Positions 41,652-49,580 of a stretch of 64,000 bases of DNA are shown in pieces. The translations under genes were made by a program, and so were the position numbers. The stretch spans positions 5,890,001 to 5,954,000 of the forward strand of contig NZ_CP130427.1 in NCBI RefSeq assembly GCF_030518795.1, given 5' to 3'. The notes beneath the pieces are model-generated. The model searched no databases. It worked only from the letters and a program-made list of their open reading frames with translations, and was not told the DNA's origin. The stretch comes from Micromonospora sp. NBRC 110009. GTDB lineage: Bacteria > Actinomycetota > Actinomycetes > Mycobacteriales > Micromonosporaceae. Position 1 is the first letter of the stretch; every line of letters starts with the position of its first letter.

Positions 41652-42200
41652 TCAGGGTCGGCGGCGGACGTGGCGGTGGCCGTCCCGCGGGAACGGCGGC
41701 CGGGCGGGCAGCAAATCCTGGAACGCGTACCCGCTCTTCTCCGCCACCCGGCAGGAGGCCGGGTTGTCGATCTGGTGCATCAGCTCGAGGTGGGTGAGCC
41801 CGGCGGCGGCGAAGCGGGCGAACGCCCAGGCGCTGACCGCGTCGACCGCGCGCGGCGCGACGCCGCGCCCACGGGCGGGCGCGGCCGTCCAGTAGCCCAC
41901 CTCGGCGGACGGCCGGCCGGGGGTGACCTCCTTGAGCACCACGTTCGCCACCAGCCGCTGCCCGTCGGCGGCCGGCTCCAGCACCGCGAAGCTGAACCGG
42001 CGGTCGGCCGCCCAGCCCTGCCGGCTGCGGCGCAGGAACGCGCGGGCCTCGGACCGGGTGGTCACCGGGAACCTGGTCCACTGGCGCAGCACCGGATCCC
42101 GGTAGGCCGCCAGCACGGCGTCGATGTCGTCGTCGCGCCAGGGTCGCAGCACGAGTTCGGGAGTGGCCGACGTGGCCGGGGCGCGCAGGACGATGGGCAT
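41652..42200 (-). CDS. GNAT-family N-acetyltransferase (RimJ/RimL-like)
   Basis: A 182-residue protein. LVLRPWRDDDIDAVLAAYRDPVLRQWTRFPVTTRSEARAFLRRSRQGW, EVGYWTAAPARGRGVAPRAVDAVSAWAFARFAAAGLTHLELMHQIDNPASCRVAEKSGYAFQDLLPA gives the complete GNAT fold, with the acetyl-CoA loop RGRGVAPRA and the NPASCRVAEKSGY motif shared with protein N-terminal acetyltransferases. The substrate is not known. It converges with the TSUP gene. Confidence 0.9.
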   Translation of the reverse strand: MPIVLRAPATSATPELVLRPWRDDDIDAVLAAYRDPVLRQWTRFPVTTRSEARAFLRRSRQGWAADRRFSFAVLEPAADGQRLVANVVLKEVTPGRPSAEVGYWTAAPARGRGVAPRAVDAVSAWAFARFAAAGLTHLELMHQIDNPASCRVAEKSGYAFQDLLPARPPFPRDGHRHVRRRP

Positions 42201-42337
42201 CCCCGCATTCTCGCCCGGGCACTCCGGTCCGTGGGGGCGGCGCTCGGGGCGGGCGCGCCGGATACCTCGGTCCGCGGCGGCGGGCCGTGATCATCCGGGC
42301 GTAAGGTCGCAGCAGGACTTGCGAGGACGGGGGCGTC

Positions 42338-42988
42338 ATGGTCACTATCGGCGCGTTGGTGGGCATCGGGCTGGTCGCGCTGGGACTGGTGCTCACGCCC
42401 GGCCCGAACATGGTCTACCTGGTGTCCCGGTCGGTCACCCAGGGCCGGCGGGCCGGGCTGGTCTCACTGCTCGGGGTGGCCGTCGGCTTCCTGGTCTACC
42501 TGGCCGCGGCGGTCGCCGGGATCGCCACCGTGTTCGTGCTGGTGCCCCCGCTGTACGTGGCGGTGAAGCTGGGCGGGGCGGCGTATCTGCTGTGGCTGGC
42601 GTGGCGGACGCTGCGCCCGGGCGGCACGTCGGCGTTCACCCCGGCACCGCTGCCGCCGGACCGCCCCCGGCGGCTGTTCACCATGGGCCTGGTGACGAAC
42701 CTGCTGAACCCGAAGATCGCCATCCTCTACGTGTCGCTGCTGCCGCAGTTCGTCGACCCGGCGCGCGGGCACGTGGCGGTGCAGAGCCTGCTGCTGGGGC
42801 TGACCCAGATCTGCATCGCGCTGACCGTGAACGCGCTGATCGTGCTGACCGCCGGCGCGGTGTCGTCGTTCCTGACCCGGCGGCCGACCTGGGCGAAGGT
42901 GCAGCGGTACGTGATGGGCAGCGTGCTGGCCGGCCTCGCGCTCCGCATCGCCGCCGACCGCTCCCGCGCCGCCGTCGCCACCCCCTGA
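42338..42988 (+). CDS. LysE-family amino-acid exporter
   Basis: A 216-residue protein with six predicted helices. LVLTPGPNMVYLVSRSVTQGRRAGLVSLLGVAVGFLVYLAAAVAGIATVF is the signature N-terminal region (TPGPN...GxxxG), and KLGGAAYLLWLAWRTLR and GLVTNLLNPKIAILYVSLLPQFV (NPK motif) follow. LysE/RhtB proteins export basic or neutral amino acids or homoserine lactones. The substrate is unknown. A TAAGGT hexamer 35 bp upstream may be the -10 element. Confidence 0.93.
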   Translation: MVTIGALVGIGLVALGLVLTPGPNMVYLVSRSVTQGRRAGLVSLLGVAVGFLVYLAAAVAGIATVFVLVPPLYVAVKLGGAAYLLWLAWRTLRPGGTSAFTPAPLPPDRPRRLFTMGLVTNLLNPKIAILYVSLLPQFVDPARGHVAVQSLLLGLTQICIALTVNALIVLTAGAVSSFLTRRPTWAKVQRYVMGSVLAGLALRIAADRSRAAVATP

Positions 42989-43022
42989 CCGGTACGCGCC
43001 AGGAGGGTCCGCCGGGCCGACG

Positions 43023-43532
43023 TCAGAGGCTGTCGGGCTGGCGCAGCGCGGGGTGGCGCTCGCCCGCAGCGGCGTACCAGGCGGTGGGCTCCTCGCGCAG
43101 GGCGGTGCAGATCCGCAGCCGGGACCAGTCGTCCAGTTCGGGCAGCTCGTCGGGGTCGAACCAGCCCACCGCGAGGGACTCGTCGCCGTCGGGGGTGGCG
43201 GCTCCGCCGACGGCCCGGCAGCGGAACCAGACGTTTAGGTATTCGCAGACGTCGCCGTTGGGGTAGACGACCGGGTGGGTGGCCACCCCGCCGAGCCGCT
43301 CGATCTCGACCTTGACGCCGGTTTCCTCGTGGACCTCGCGCAGCAGCGCGTCCGCCGGCTGCTCGCCGGGGTCGACCATGCCGGCCGGCACGGACCAGCG
43401 GCCGTTGTCGCCCCGGCGGGCCAGCAGCACCCGCCCGGCGTCGTCGGTCACCACCGCGCTCACCCCGTAGAGCAGGAGCAGCTCGGATCCGATGTGCCGG
43501 CGCATGCGGGCCACGTACGGCGACAGGGGCAT
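43023..43532 (-). CDS. NUDIX hydrolase
   Basis: A 169-residue protein. The Nudix box is GMVDPGEQPADALLREVHEETGV with the metal-binding REVHEE core. SELLLLYGVSAVVTDDAGRVLLARRGDNGRWSVPA is the N-terminal beta sheet, and SLAVGWFDPDELPEL the C-terminal strand. It hydrolyses a nucleoside diphosphate linked to another moiety; ADP-ribose or oxidised nucleotides are typical. The ATG at 43532 is preferred over a longer GC-rich extension. Confidence 0.92.
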   Translation of the reverse strand: MPLSPYVARMRRHIGSELLLLYGVSAVVTDDAGRVLLARRGDNGRWSVPAGMVDPGEQPADALLREVHEETGVKVEIERLGGVATHPVVYPNGDVCEYLNVWFRCRAVGGAATPDGDESLAVGWFDPDELPELDDWSRLRICTALREEPTAWYAAAGERHPALRQPDSL

Positions 43533-43626
43533 GCCGGGCACCCTACCGCCGGGTCGCCCAGGACCATGCCGCCGGTGCGCCCGCCGCGGCGCCGCCACCG
43601 GGGTCGGCCACTAGACTTCGGCCCCG

Positions 43627-44745
43627 ATGGACGCCCAGCCCGCCCCCGACACCCGTCCCTGCGCCCACTGCGGACGCGAGGTGCCGCAACGCGCCGGCGC
43701 CGGCCGTCCCTTCCGGTACTGCCGGGACAACGACGGCGCCTGCCAGCGGGCGTCGCGCAACTCCCGGATGCGCCACCGCACCGCCCCCGGCCTGCCCGGT
43801 CAGGTGGCCCGCACCTGGGAGGCGGTGGACCGGCTCGACCAGATCGTGGAGACGCTCACCGAGGCGCTGCACGCCGAGCTCTCCCCGGGCGGCGTGGAGC
43901 GGCAGCTCGCGCAGGTCCGCGCCGAGGCGGCCGCCCAGGTGGCGGCCGCGCACACCGAACGGGACGAGGCCCGCCGGGACGCCGAGGACGCCGCGGCGAC
44001 CGCCGCCCGGGCCCGCCAGGAGGCCCGGACCGCGCAGGCCGAGCGGGACACCGCGCGGGAGCGCGGCGACCGGGCCGAGGCGGAGGCCGCCCGCGCCGGC
44101 GACCGGGCACGGCACGCCGAGGCGGCCCGCGACGAGGCGCGCGGGGCGGCCAGCGCGGCGCAGGCGCTGCGGGTGCAGGCCGAGCGGGACCGGGACGCCG
44201 CCCGCCACGAACTGCGTGCCGTGGGGGCGGAGCTGGAGGGTGAGCGGCGCCGGGTCAGCGACCTGACCGCCGAGCGGGACGGCGCCCGCGCCGACGCCGA
44301 GCGGGCCACCCGCTCGGCCGCCGAGGCGGTGGAGCGCGCCGAGCGGCTGCGGGCCGAGGCGGACCGGTCGCGGGCCGCCGCCGAGGCCGCCGGCAACGCG
44401 GCCGCGCGGGCCCGGGCGGAGGCCGACGAGGCGCGGCTGGCCCGCCGGGACGCGGAGAGCGCCCGGGATCGGGCGGCGGCCGCCCGGGCAGAGGCCGACC
44501 AGGCGGCCGCGGCGGTCCGCGCGGAGCTCGCCACCCGCACCGGCGAGCGCGACGCCCTGGCCGCGGACCTGGCGGTGGCGCGGGAGGCCGCCGGCGCCGC
44601 CGACGCCCGGCTGGCCGAGCTGGCGGCCCGGCTGGCCGCCGCCGAGGCCGACCGCGACGCGGCCCAACGGCGCGCCGGGCAGCTCGCCGACCAGGTCAGC
44701 GACCTGGCCAGTGCCCTGGCGCGGCTCGGCAGCCGGGCCGGCTGA
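43627..44745 (+). CDS. zinc-ribbon coiled-coil protein
   Basis: A 372-residue protein. The N-terminus has a CxxC...C...C ribbon (PCAHCGREVPQRAGAGRPFRYCRDNDGACQRASRNSR). Residues about 75-365 are one long, Ala/Arg/Glu-rich coiled coil with heptads (AERDTARERGDRAEAEAARAGDRARHAEAARDEARGAA), about 290 residues or roughly 43 nm if continuous. Function is unknown; nucleic-acid binding or DivIVA/SMC-like scaffold roles are possible. TAGACT lies about 9 bp before the ATG, so the mRNA is probably leaderless. Confidence 0.8.
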   Translation: MDAQPAPDTRPCAHCGREVPQRAGAGRPFRYCRDNDGACQRASRNSRMRHRTAPGLPGQVARTWEAVDRLDQIVETLTEALHAELSPGGVERQLAQVRAEAAAQVAAAHTERDEARRDAEDAAATAARARQEARTAQAERDTARERGDRAEAEAARAGDRARHAEAARDEARGAASAAQALRVQAERDRDAARHELRAVGAELEGERRRVSDLTAERDGARADAERATRSAAEAVERAERLRAEADRSRAAAEAAGNAAARARAEADEARLARRDAESARDRAAAARAEADQAAAAVRAELATRTGERDALAADLAVAREAAGAADARLAELAARLAAAEADRDAAQRRAGQLADQVSDLASALARLGSRAG

Positions 44746-44767
44746 CCGCCCGCGCTATCCTGGTTGA

Positions 44768-45397
44768 ATGCTCAACCAGTTTTCCTCGCCGGTGGTGGTC
44801 ACCGCCGGCCACACCGACCCGGCGGCCCCCCTGGTCGTCCTGCTGCACGGCCGCGGCTCGCACGAGCGGGAGATCCTCACCCTCGCCGACCACCTGCCGG
44901 CCGGCCCGGCGTACGCGGCGGTCCGCGCGCCGATCGCCGAGGGCGGCGGGTACGCGTGGTTCGCCAACCGGGGCATCGGCCGGCCGGTCGCCGGGTCGCT
45001 GCGCGCCACGATGGACTGGTTCACCGGCTGGCTCGACGCGGTCGCCCCGGCGGGCCGCCCGGTGGTGCTGGTCGGGTTCAGCGGCGGTGCGGCGTTCGCC
45101 GGCGGCCTGCTGCTCGACGACCCGGCCCGGTACGCCGGCGCGGCGATCCTCTACGGCACCCTGCCCTTCGAGGCCGGCGTGCCCACCACACCCGGCCGGC
45201 TGGCCGGGGTGCCGGTGTTCGTGGCGCAGGGCGAGCACGACACCGTCATCCCCCGCGAGCTGCTGGACCGCACCTGGGCCTACCTGTGCGGCGAGTCCGG
45301 CGCGGCGGCCGCGGCGCGGCGGGACCCGATCGGCCACGGCATCGCCGGGGAGGCCCGGACCGCGCTCGGCGACTGGCTGCGCGAGCGGCTCGGCTGA
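44768..45397 (+). CDS. alpha/beta hydrolase, phospholipase/carboxylesterase type
   Basis: A 209-residue esterase. PLVVLLHGRGSHEREILTLADHL contains the oxyanion HG motif, VGFSGGAAFAGGLLL the nucleophile elbow GFSGG with catalytic Ser, GEHDTVIP the Asp and IGHGI the His. It resembles the PF02230 family that includes acyl-protein thioesterases. No signal peptide is seen. The substrate is unknown. It is on the same strand 22 bp after the coiled-coil gene. Confidence 0.92.
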   Translation: MLNQFSSPVVVTAGHTDPAAPLVVLLHGRGSHEREILTLADHLPAGPAYAAVRAPIAEGGGYAWFANRGIGRPVAGSLRATMDWFTGWLDAVAPAGRPVVLVGFSGGAAFAGGLLLDDPARYAGAAILYGTLPFEAGVPTTPGRLAGVPVFVAQGEHDTVIPRELLDRTWAYLCGESGAAAAARRDPIGHGIAGEARTALGDWLRERLG

Positions 45398-45455
45398 GCC
45401 GCCACGGGCTGGGACGAGGCAGCGGCGCGGCCGCCCCGACGTGGATGATCGGGGC

Positions 45456-46046
45456 GTGGGAAAGACGTACGAACGCATCGACGGCCGGCTGCGCACCTTC
45501 ATCGAGGCGCAGCCGATGTTCTTCACCGCCACCGCCCCGCTCGCCGGCGACGGCACCATCAACCTCTCCCCCAAGGGCCTGCGCGGCTCCTTCGCGGTGC
45601 TGGACGAGCACACGGTGGCCTACCTGGACTTCGCCGGCAGCAACGCCGAGACGGTCGCGCACCTGCGGGAGAACGGCCGCATCACGCTGATGTGGTGCGC
45701 CTTCTCCGGCCCGCCGAACATCGTGCGGGTGCACGGGCGAGGCGAGCCGGTGTTCCGCGACGATCCCCGGTGGACGCAGCTGCTGCGCCGCTTCCCCGAC
45801 ATCGACCCGAGCGTCCACGGGCTGCGGGCGATCATCCTGGTCCGGGCCGAACTGATCCGCGACACCTGCGGCTACGCGGTCCCGCTGATGACCTACCAGG
45901 CCGACCGGGACCTGCACGGCCGGCGGTTCGCCCGGGAGGACGACACCTCGCTGAGCGCGTACTTCGCCGGCAAGGAGCACGTGGCGGCCAGCATCGACGG
46001 GCTGCCCGGCCTGCCCCTGCCCTTGCCGCACACCCCGGCGGCCTGA
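45456..46046 (+). CDS. pyridoxamine 5'-phosphate oxidase-family flavoprotein
   Basis: A 196-residue protein with a split-barrel FMN-binding fold. FIEAQPMFFTATAPLAGDGTINLSPKGLRGSFAVLDEHTVAYLDFAGSNAETVAHLRENGRITLMWCAFSGPPNIVRVHGRGEPV is the core; the long C-terminal tail ends LPHTPAA. These proteins reduce or bind flavins/F420 and are common in actinobacteria. The GTG at 45456 is the likely start. It is 58 bp after the esterase gene and may share its transcript. Confidence 0.88.
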   Translation: MGKTYERIDGRLRTFIEAQPMFFTATAPLAGDGTINLSPKGLRGSFAVLDEHTVAYLDFAGSNAETVAHLRENGRITLMWCAFSGPPNIVRVHGRGEPVFRDDPRWTQLLRRFPDIDPSVHGLRAIILVRAELIRDTCGYAVPLMTYQADRDLHGRRFAREDDTSLSAYFAGKEHVAASIDGLPGLPLPLPHTPAA

Positions 46047-46058
46047 TCACCCGGCCGG

Positions 46059-47540
46059 TCAGTGGATGCCGGCCATCAGGTGCCGAATCTGCCGGGCGAA
46101 CATCACCGCTGCCACGCCCAGCACCACCGAGGCCAGCCCGAAGGTCAGGAAGTACGTCGGCTCGGACCAGGTCTCGGCCAGCCGGGCCACCTGGCCACCG
46201 ATCGCGTCACCGACGGCGGTGGCGAGGAACCACAGGCCCAGCATCTGGCTGGCGTACTTGACCGGGGCCAGCTTCGTGGTGGCCGACAGGCCCACCGGGC
46301 TCAGCGCCAGCTCACCGGCGACCTGGATCGCGTACACCGCCACCAGCCACCACGGCGAGACCAGCCCGCCCCCGACGGCGGCCTGCGCGGCGGCGGCCAT
46401 CAGCACGAACGACAGGCCGTTGAGGACCAGACCGACGGCGAACTTCATCGGCGTCGACACCCGGTGCCCGAGCCTCAGCCACAACCAGGCGGCCAGCGGC
46501 GCGCCGATGATGATCAGGATCGGGTTCACCGACTGGAGCCAGGACGCCGGGAAGGTGAACCCGGCCACGTTCCGGTCGGTCTTGTCGGCGGCGAAGATGT
46601 TCAGCACCGACCCGGCCTGGTCGTAGATCAGCCAGAACGCGGCGGCGAACACGAACAACCACAGGTACGCCTTCATCCGGCTGCGTTCGGTGGCGCTGAT
46701 CTCCCGGTCGGTCAGGATCCGGGCGAAGTAGCCGATGGTGACCAGTACGGTGACCGCGGTGAGCAGGTTCACCACGGTGTTGACGGTGAACAGCCCGAGC
46801 AGGGCGAGCACGGCCAGCACCACCAGCACCACCACGGTGACCACAGCGATCCGGGTCAGCGCCCGCCGCCGGTCCGCCCCGAGCAGCGGGTCCGCCGGCC
46901 GGGCGCCCGCGTCGCCCAGGTTGCGCCGGCCCAGCACGTACTGGAGCACACCGAAGGTCATGCCGATTGCTGCGGCGCCGAAGCCCAGATGCCAGTTGAT
47001 CTTCTCGCCGAGGAAGCCGGTGATCAGCGGGGCGATGAACGCGCCCAGGTTGATGCCCATGTAGAAGATCGAGAAGCCGGCGTCGCGGCGCGGGGAGTCC
47101 CGGTCGTACAGGTCGCCGACCATGGTCGAGATGTTCGGTTTGAGCAGGCCGGTGCCGAGCACGATCAGCGTCATGCCGACGAACACGCTCCACCGCACCG
47201 GCACGGCCATCACGTAGTGGCCGGCGGCGATGACCACGCCACCCCACAGCACGCTGCGGCGGGCCCCGAGCAGCCGGTCGGCCACCCAGCCGCCGGGCAG
47301 CGCCATCAGGTACACCATCGCGTTGTAGGTGCCGTAGACCGCGTTGGCGGTGGACTCGCGGATGCCCAGCCCCTCGTCGGCGACCGCCGCGGTCAGGTAC
47401 AACACCAGGATGGCCCGCATGCCGTAGAAGCTGAACCGCTCCCACATCTCGGTGAGGAACAGGGTCGACAGGGCGCGCGGATGACCGAAGAAGGTCTTCC
47501 CGCCGGGCGGCCGGGCCTCGACCGGCGCGTCACTGGTCAT
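46059..47540 (-). CDS. POT-family peptide:H+ symporter
   Basis: A 493-residue membrane protein of the PTR2/POT type that imports di- and tripeptides with protons. TEMWERFSFYGMRAILVLYL contains the ExxERFxYY proton-coupling motif. GVVIAAGHYVMA and GTGLLKPNISTMVGDLYDRDSPRRDAGFSIFYMGINLGAFIAPLITG (FxxFYxxINxG) are family signatures. It has about 14 helices. The ATG at 47540 follows GGAGGTGA. It is divergent from rbpA, whose promoter occupies the spacer. Confidence 0.93.
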   Translation of the reverse strand: MTSDAPVEARPPGGKTFFGHPRALSTLFLTEMWERFSFYGMRAILVLYLTAAVADEGLGIRESTANAVYGTYNAMVYLMALPGGWVADRLLGARRSVLWGGVVIAAGHYVMAVPVRWSVFVGMTLIVLGTGLLKPNISTMVGDLYDRDSPRRDAGFSIFYMGINLGAFIAPLITGFLGEKINWHLGFGAAAIGMTFGVLQYVLGRRNLGDAGARPADPLLGADRRRALTRIAVVTVVVLVVLAVLALLGLFTVNTVVNLLTAVTVLVTIGYFARILTDREISATERSRMKAYLWLFVFAAAFWLIYDQAGSVLNIFAADKTDRNVAGFTFPASWLQSVNPILIIIGAPLAAWLWLRLGHRVSTPMKFAVGLVLNGLSFVLMAAAAQAAVGGGLVSPWWLVAVYAIQVAGELALSPVGLSATTKLAPVKYASQMLGLWFLATAVGDAIGGQVARLAETWSEPTYFLTFGLASVVLGVAAVMFARQIRHLMAGIH

Positions 47541-47694
47541 CGTCACCTCCGAACCTGTGGAGGCGGCTAACATCCCCGTTGACAGTCGAAACACTCCACC
47601 GATTCGACCCGGCCGGGGACGACCCCGCCGGGCAACTGTCATGGCCGGTTACCCTTGCAGGGTTCCGATCCGCGCGGACGTGTCGGCGTGGGCG

Positions 47695-47721
47695 GGAATG
47701 TCCCGGCGGAGACGGGCCGTT
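47695..47721 (+). promoter_or_regulatory. SigR-type promoter of rbpA
   Basis: GGAAT (47695-47699), 19-bp spacer, GTT (47719-47721), matching the thiol-stress sigma factor SigR consensus GGAAT-N18/19-GTT. rbpA of Streptomyces coelicolor is a known SigR target. The predicted 5' leader is about 35 nt. Confidence 0.72.
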
Positions 47722-47762
47722 ACACCGAGAAGACCAGCACCACGAGCGAGGGGAAGTCGATC

Positions 47763-48104
47763 ATGGGCGAGCGCATGCTGCGCGGAAGCCGCCTGGGCGC
47801 GGTCAGCTACGAATCCGACCGCAACACGGAGCTCGCGCCGCGTCAGACCCGCGAGTACCTCTGCGCCAAGGGCCACCAGTTCGAGGTGCCGTTCGCCGTC
47901 GACGCCGAGGTCCCGACGACCTGGGAGTGCAAGTTCGACGGCAGCGTCGCCCGGCTGGTCGACGGCAACGAGCCGGAGCAGAAGAAGGCCAAGCCGCCGC
48001 GTACCCACTGGGACATGCTGCTGGAGCGGCGCTCGATCGCCGAGCTGGAGGACATCCTCGCCGAGCGGCTCCAGGAGGTCCGCACCCGGCGCGGCCGCGC
48101 CTGA
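47763..48104 (+). CDS. rbpA: RNA polymerase-binding protein RbpA
   Basis: A 113-residue actinobacteria-specific transcription factor. MGERMLRGSRLGAVSYESDRNTELAPRQTREYLCAKGH is the N-terminal tail plus core, with Cys in YLCAKGH and WECKFDG. The C-terminal sigma-interacting helix is HWDMLLERRSIAELEDILAERLQEVR. It stabilises sigma-A promoter complexes and affects rifampicin tolerance. GAGGGGAAG precedes the ATG at 47763. Its transcript ends at a perfect terminator shared with fxsA. Confidence 0.97.
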   Translation: MGERMLRGSRLGAVSYESDRNTELAPRQTREYLCAKGHQFEVPFAVDAEVPTTWECKFDGSVARLVDGNEPEQKKAKPPRTHWDMLLERRSIAELEDILAERLQEVRTRRGRA

Positions 48105-48119
48105 GCGCACCGAACGACC

Positions 48120-48153
48120 GAAACGCCCCCCGGGATCACCCGGGGGGCGTTTC
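48120..48153. terminator. bidirectional terminator
   Basis: A perfect 15-bp stem (48120-48134 with 48139-48153) and ATCA loop. GAAAC/GTTTC ends give a T-tract in both directions, serving rbpA and the convergent fxsA gene. Confidence 0.9.
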
Positions 48154-48170
48154 GTCACGTACGGGGTGGT

Positions 48171-48695
48171 TCAGGGCCGGCCCGGCTCGATGATCTCCCC
48201 CTCGATGGCCGGTCCCGGCTCGGCGGGCGGCGGCTGCGGCGGGCCCGGCGCCGGCGGTGGCGGCGACTCGCCCCGGTGGACCCGCACCCGGCGCGGGCCG
48301 AACAGGTCACCGGCGACCATCGACGACACCCGGCGCTCGGCGACCCGCTGCACCCCGCCGCGGGCCAGCCGCCGCACCGGCGGCACCAGCAACAACAGCC
48401 CCACCGCGCCGCTGACCAGGCCGGGAAGGGCCAGCAGCAGCGCCCCGACCAGGCCGACCAGCCCGTCGGTGACCTGCCGCCCCGGCGGCTGCCGGGACTC
48501 CACGGCGGCGCGGAAGCCCCGCCACGCCCGCATCCCCTCCCGACGTAGCAGCACCAGGCCGAGCAGCGACGCCGCGAACACCAGCAGCACCGCGGCGCCG
48601 AAACCGAGGCCCCGGCCCACCAGGACGAACACGGTCAACTCCAGCACCGCGAGCAGCAGCAGGGCCGGTGGTACGAACCTCAGTCCTCGGCGCAT
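48171..48695 (-). CDS. fxsA: FxsA-family membrane protein
   Basis: A 174-residue protein with four hydrophobic segments and the FxsA pattern. PPALLLLAVLELTVFVLVGRGLGFGAAVLLVFAASLLGLVLLRREGMRAW is the first half and GLVGLVGALLLALPGLVSGAVGLLLLVPPVRRLA the second. The tail is Pro-rich and ends EGEIIEPGRP, the common actinobacterial C-terminus. E. coli FxsA lowers exclusion of phage T7 by the F plasmid; the normal role is unknown. Confidence 0.92.
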   Translation of the reverse strand: MRRGLRFVPPALLLLAVLELTVFVLVGRGLGFGAAVLLVFAASLLGLVLLRREGMRAWRGFRAAVESRQPPGRQVTDGLVGLVGALLLALPGLVSGAVGLLLLVPPVRRLARGGVQRVAERRVSSMVAGDLFGPRRVRVHRGESPPPPAPGPPQPPPAEPGPAIEGEIIEPGRP

Positions 48696-48750
48696 CTCAC
48701 CTCATCAGCCAGGGGCGTCATCACGCCCCTCCAGCATGACACGCCGACGC

Positions 48751-49539
48751 TCACGGCCACCGCGCCAGCGCGTCCGGTCGGCGCGCCGCGGCCCGCCGGT
48801 CCCGCAGCCCCCAGCTGGTGATCCGCCACAGCGCCTCGGCCACGATCAGCGGGCTCATCTTGCTGTCACCGTGCTCCCGCTCGGCGAAGGTGATCGGCAC
48901 CTCGACCATGCGCACCCCGGCGCGGTGCGCCAACCGGGACAGCTCCACCTGGAACGCGTACCCCTGGGAGCGCACCGAGTCCAGGTCGATGGCGTCCAGC
49001 ACGGTCGACCGGTACACCCGGTAGCCGCCGGTGGCGTCGGAGACCGGCATGCCCAGCGCCAGCCGCGCGTACAGGTTGCCGCAGCGCGACAGCAGCAGCC
49101 GCCGCAGCGGCCAGTTCACCACCCGCGCGCCGCGGGTCCACCGGGAGCCGATCACCACGTCGGCGTTTTGGGCGGCGTCCAGCAGCGCGGGCAGGTCCTC
49201 CGGGGCGTGCGAGCCGTCGGCGTCCATCTCCACCACGGCGTCGTAGCCGCGCTGCCGGGCCCAGGCGAAACCGGCCAGATACGCCGCACCGAGCCCTTCC
49301 TTGCCCTGCCGGTGCAGCACGTGCACGTGCGGGTCGCTTCCGGCCAGGGCGTCGGCGATCGCGCCGGTGCCGTCGGGGCTGTTGTCGTCGGCGACGAGGA
49401 TGTCCACCGCCGGGGCCGCCTCGCGGACCCGGGCGACGATCCGGCTGACGTTGTCGGCCTCGTTGTAGGTCGGGATGACCACGAGGACCCGTCCCACCCC
49501 GGGATGGCCGGCCGTCCGCCTGTCGGCTGCCACGCCCAC
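48751..49539 (-). CDS. polyprenol-phosphate mannosyltransferase (Ppm1 GT2 domain)
   Basis: A 262-residue GT2 enzyme. VLVVIPTYNEADNVSRIVARV is the nucleotide-binding start, VADDNSPDGTG and VVEMDADGSHAPEDLPALL the acidic metal-binding motifs, and DATGGYRVYRSTVLDAIDLDSVRSQGYAFQVEL the acceptor region. It makes polyprenyl-monophosphomannose for lipoglycan and protein mannosylation at the membrane. In Mycobacterium tuberculosis this domain is fused to Lnt in Ppm1; here the genes are separate, 41 bp apart and in the same order. GTG 49539 or 49533. Confidence 0.92.
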   Translation of the reverse strand: MGVAADRRTAGHPGVGRVLVVIPTYNEADNVSRIVARVREAAPAVDILVADDNSPDGTGAIADALAGSDPHVHVLHRQGKEGLGAAYLAGFAWARQRGYDAVVEMDADGSHAPEDLPALLDAAQNADVVIGSRWTRGARVVNWPLRRLLLSRCGNLYARLALGMPVSDATGGYRVYRSTVLDAIDLDSVRSQGYAFQVELSRLAHRAGVRMVEVPITFAEREHGDSKMSPLIVAEALWRITSWGLRDRRAAARRPDALARWP

Positions 49540-49580
49540 CGTCGTACCGCCTCCCCGCCGGCCGCACCGGCACCGTCGTG

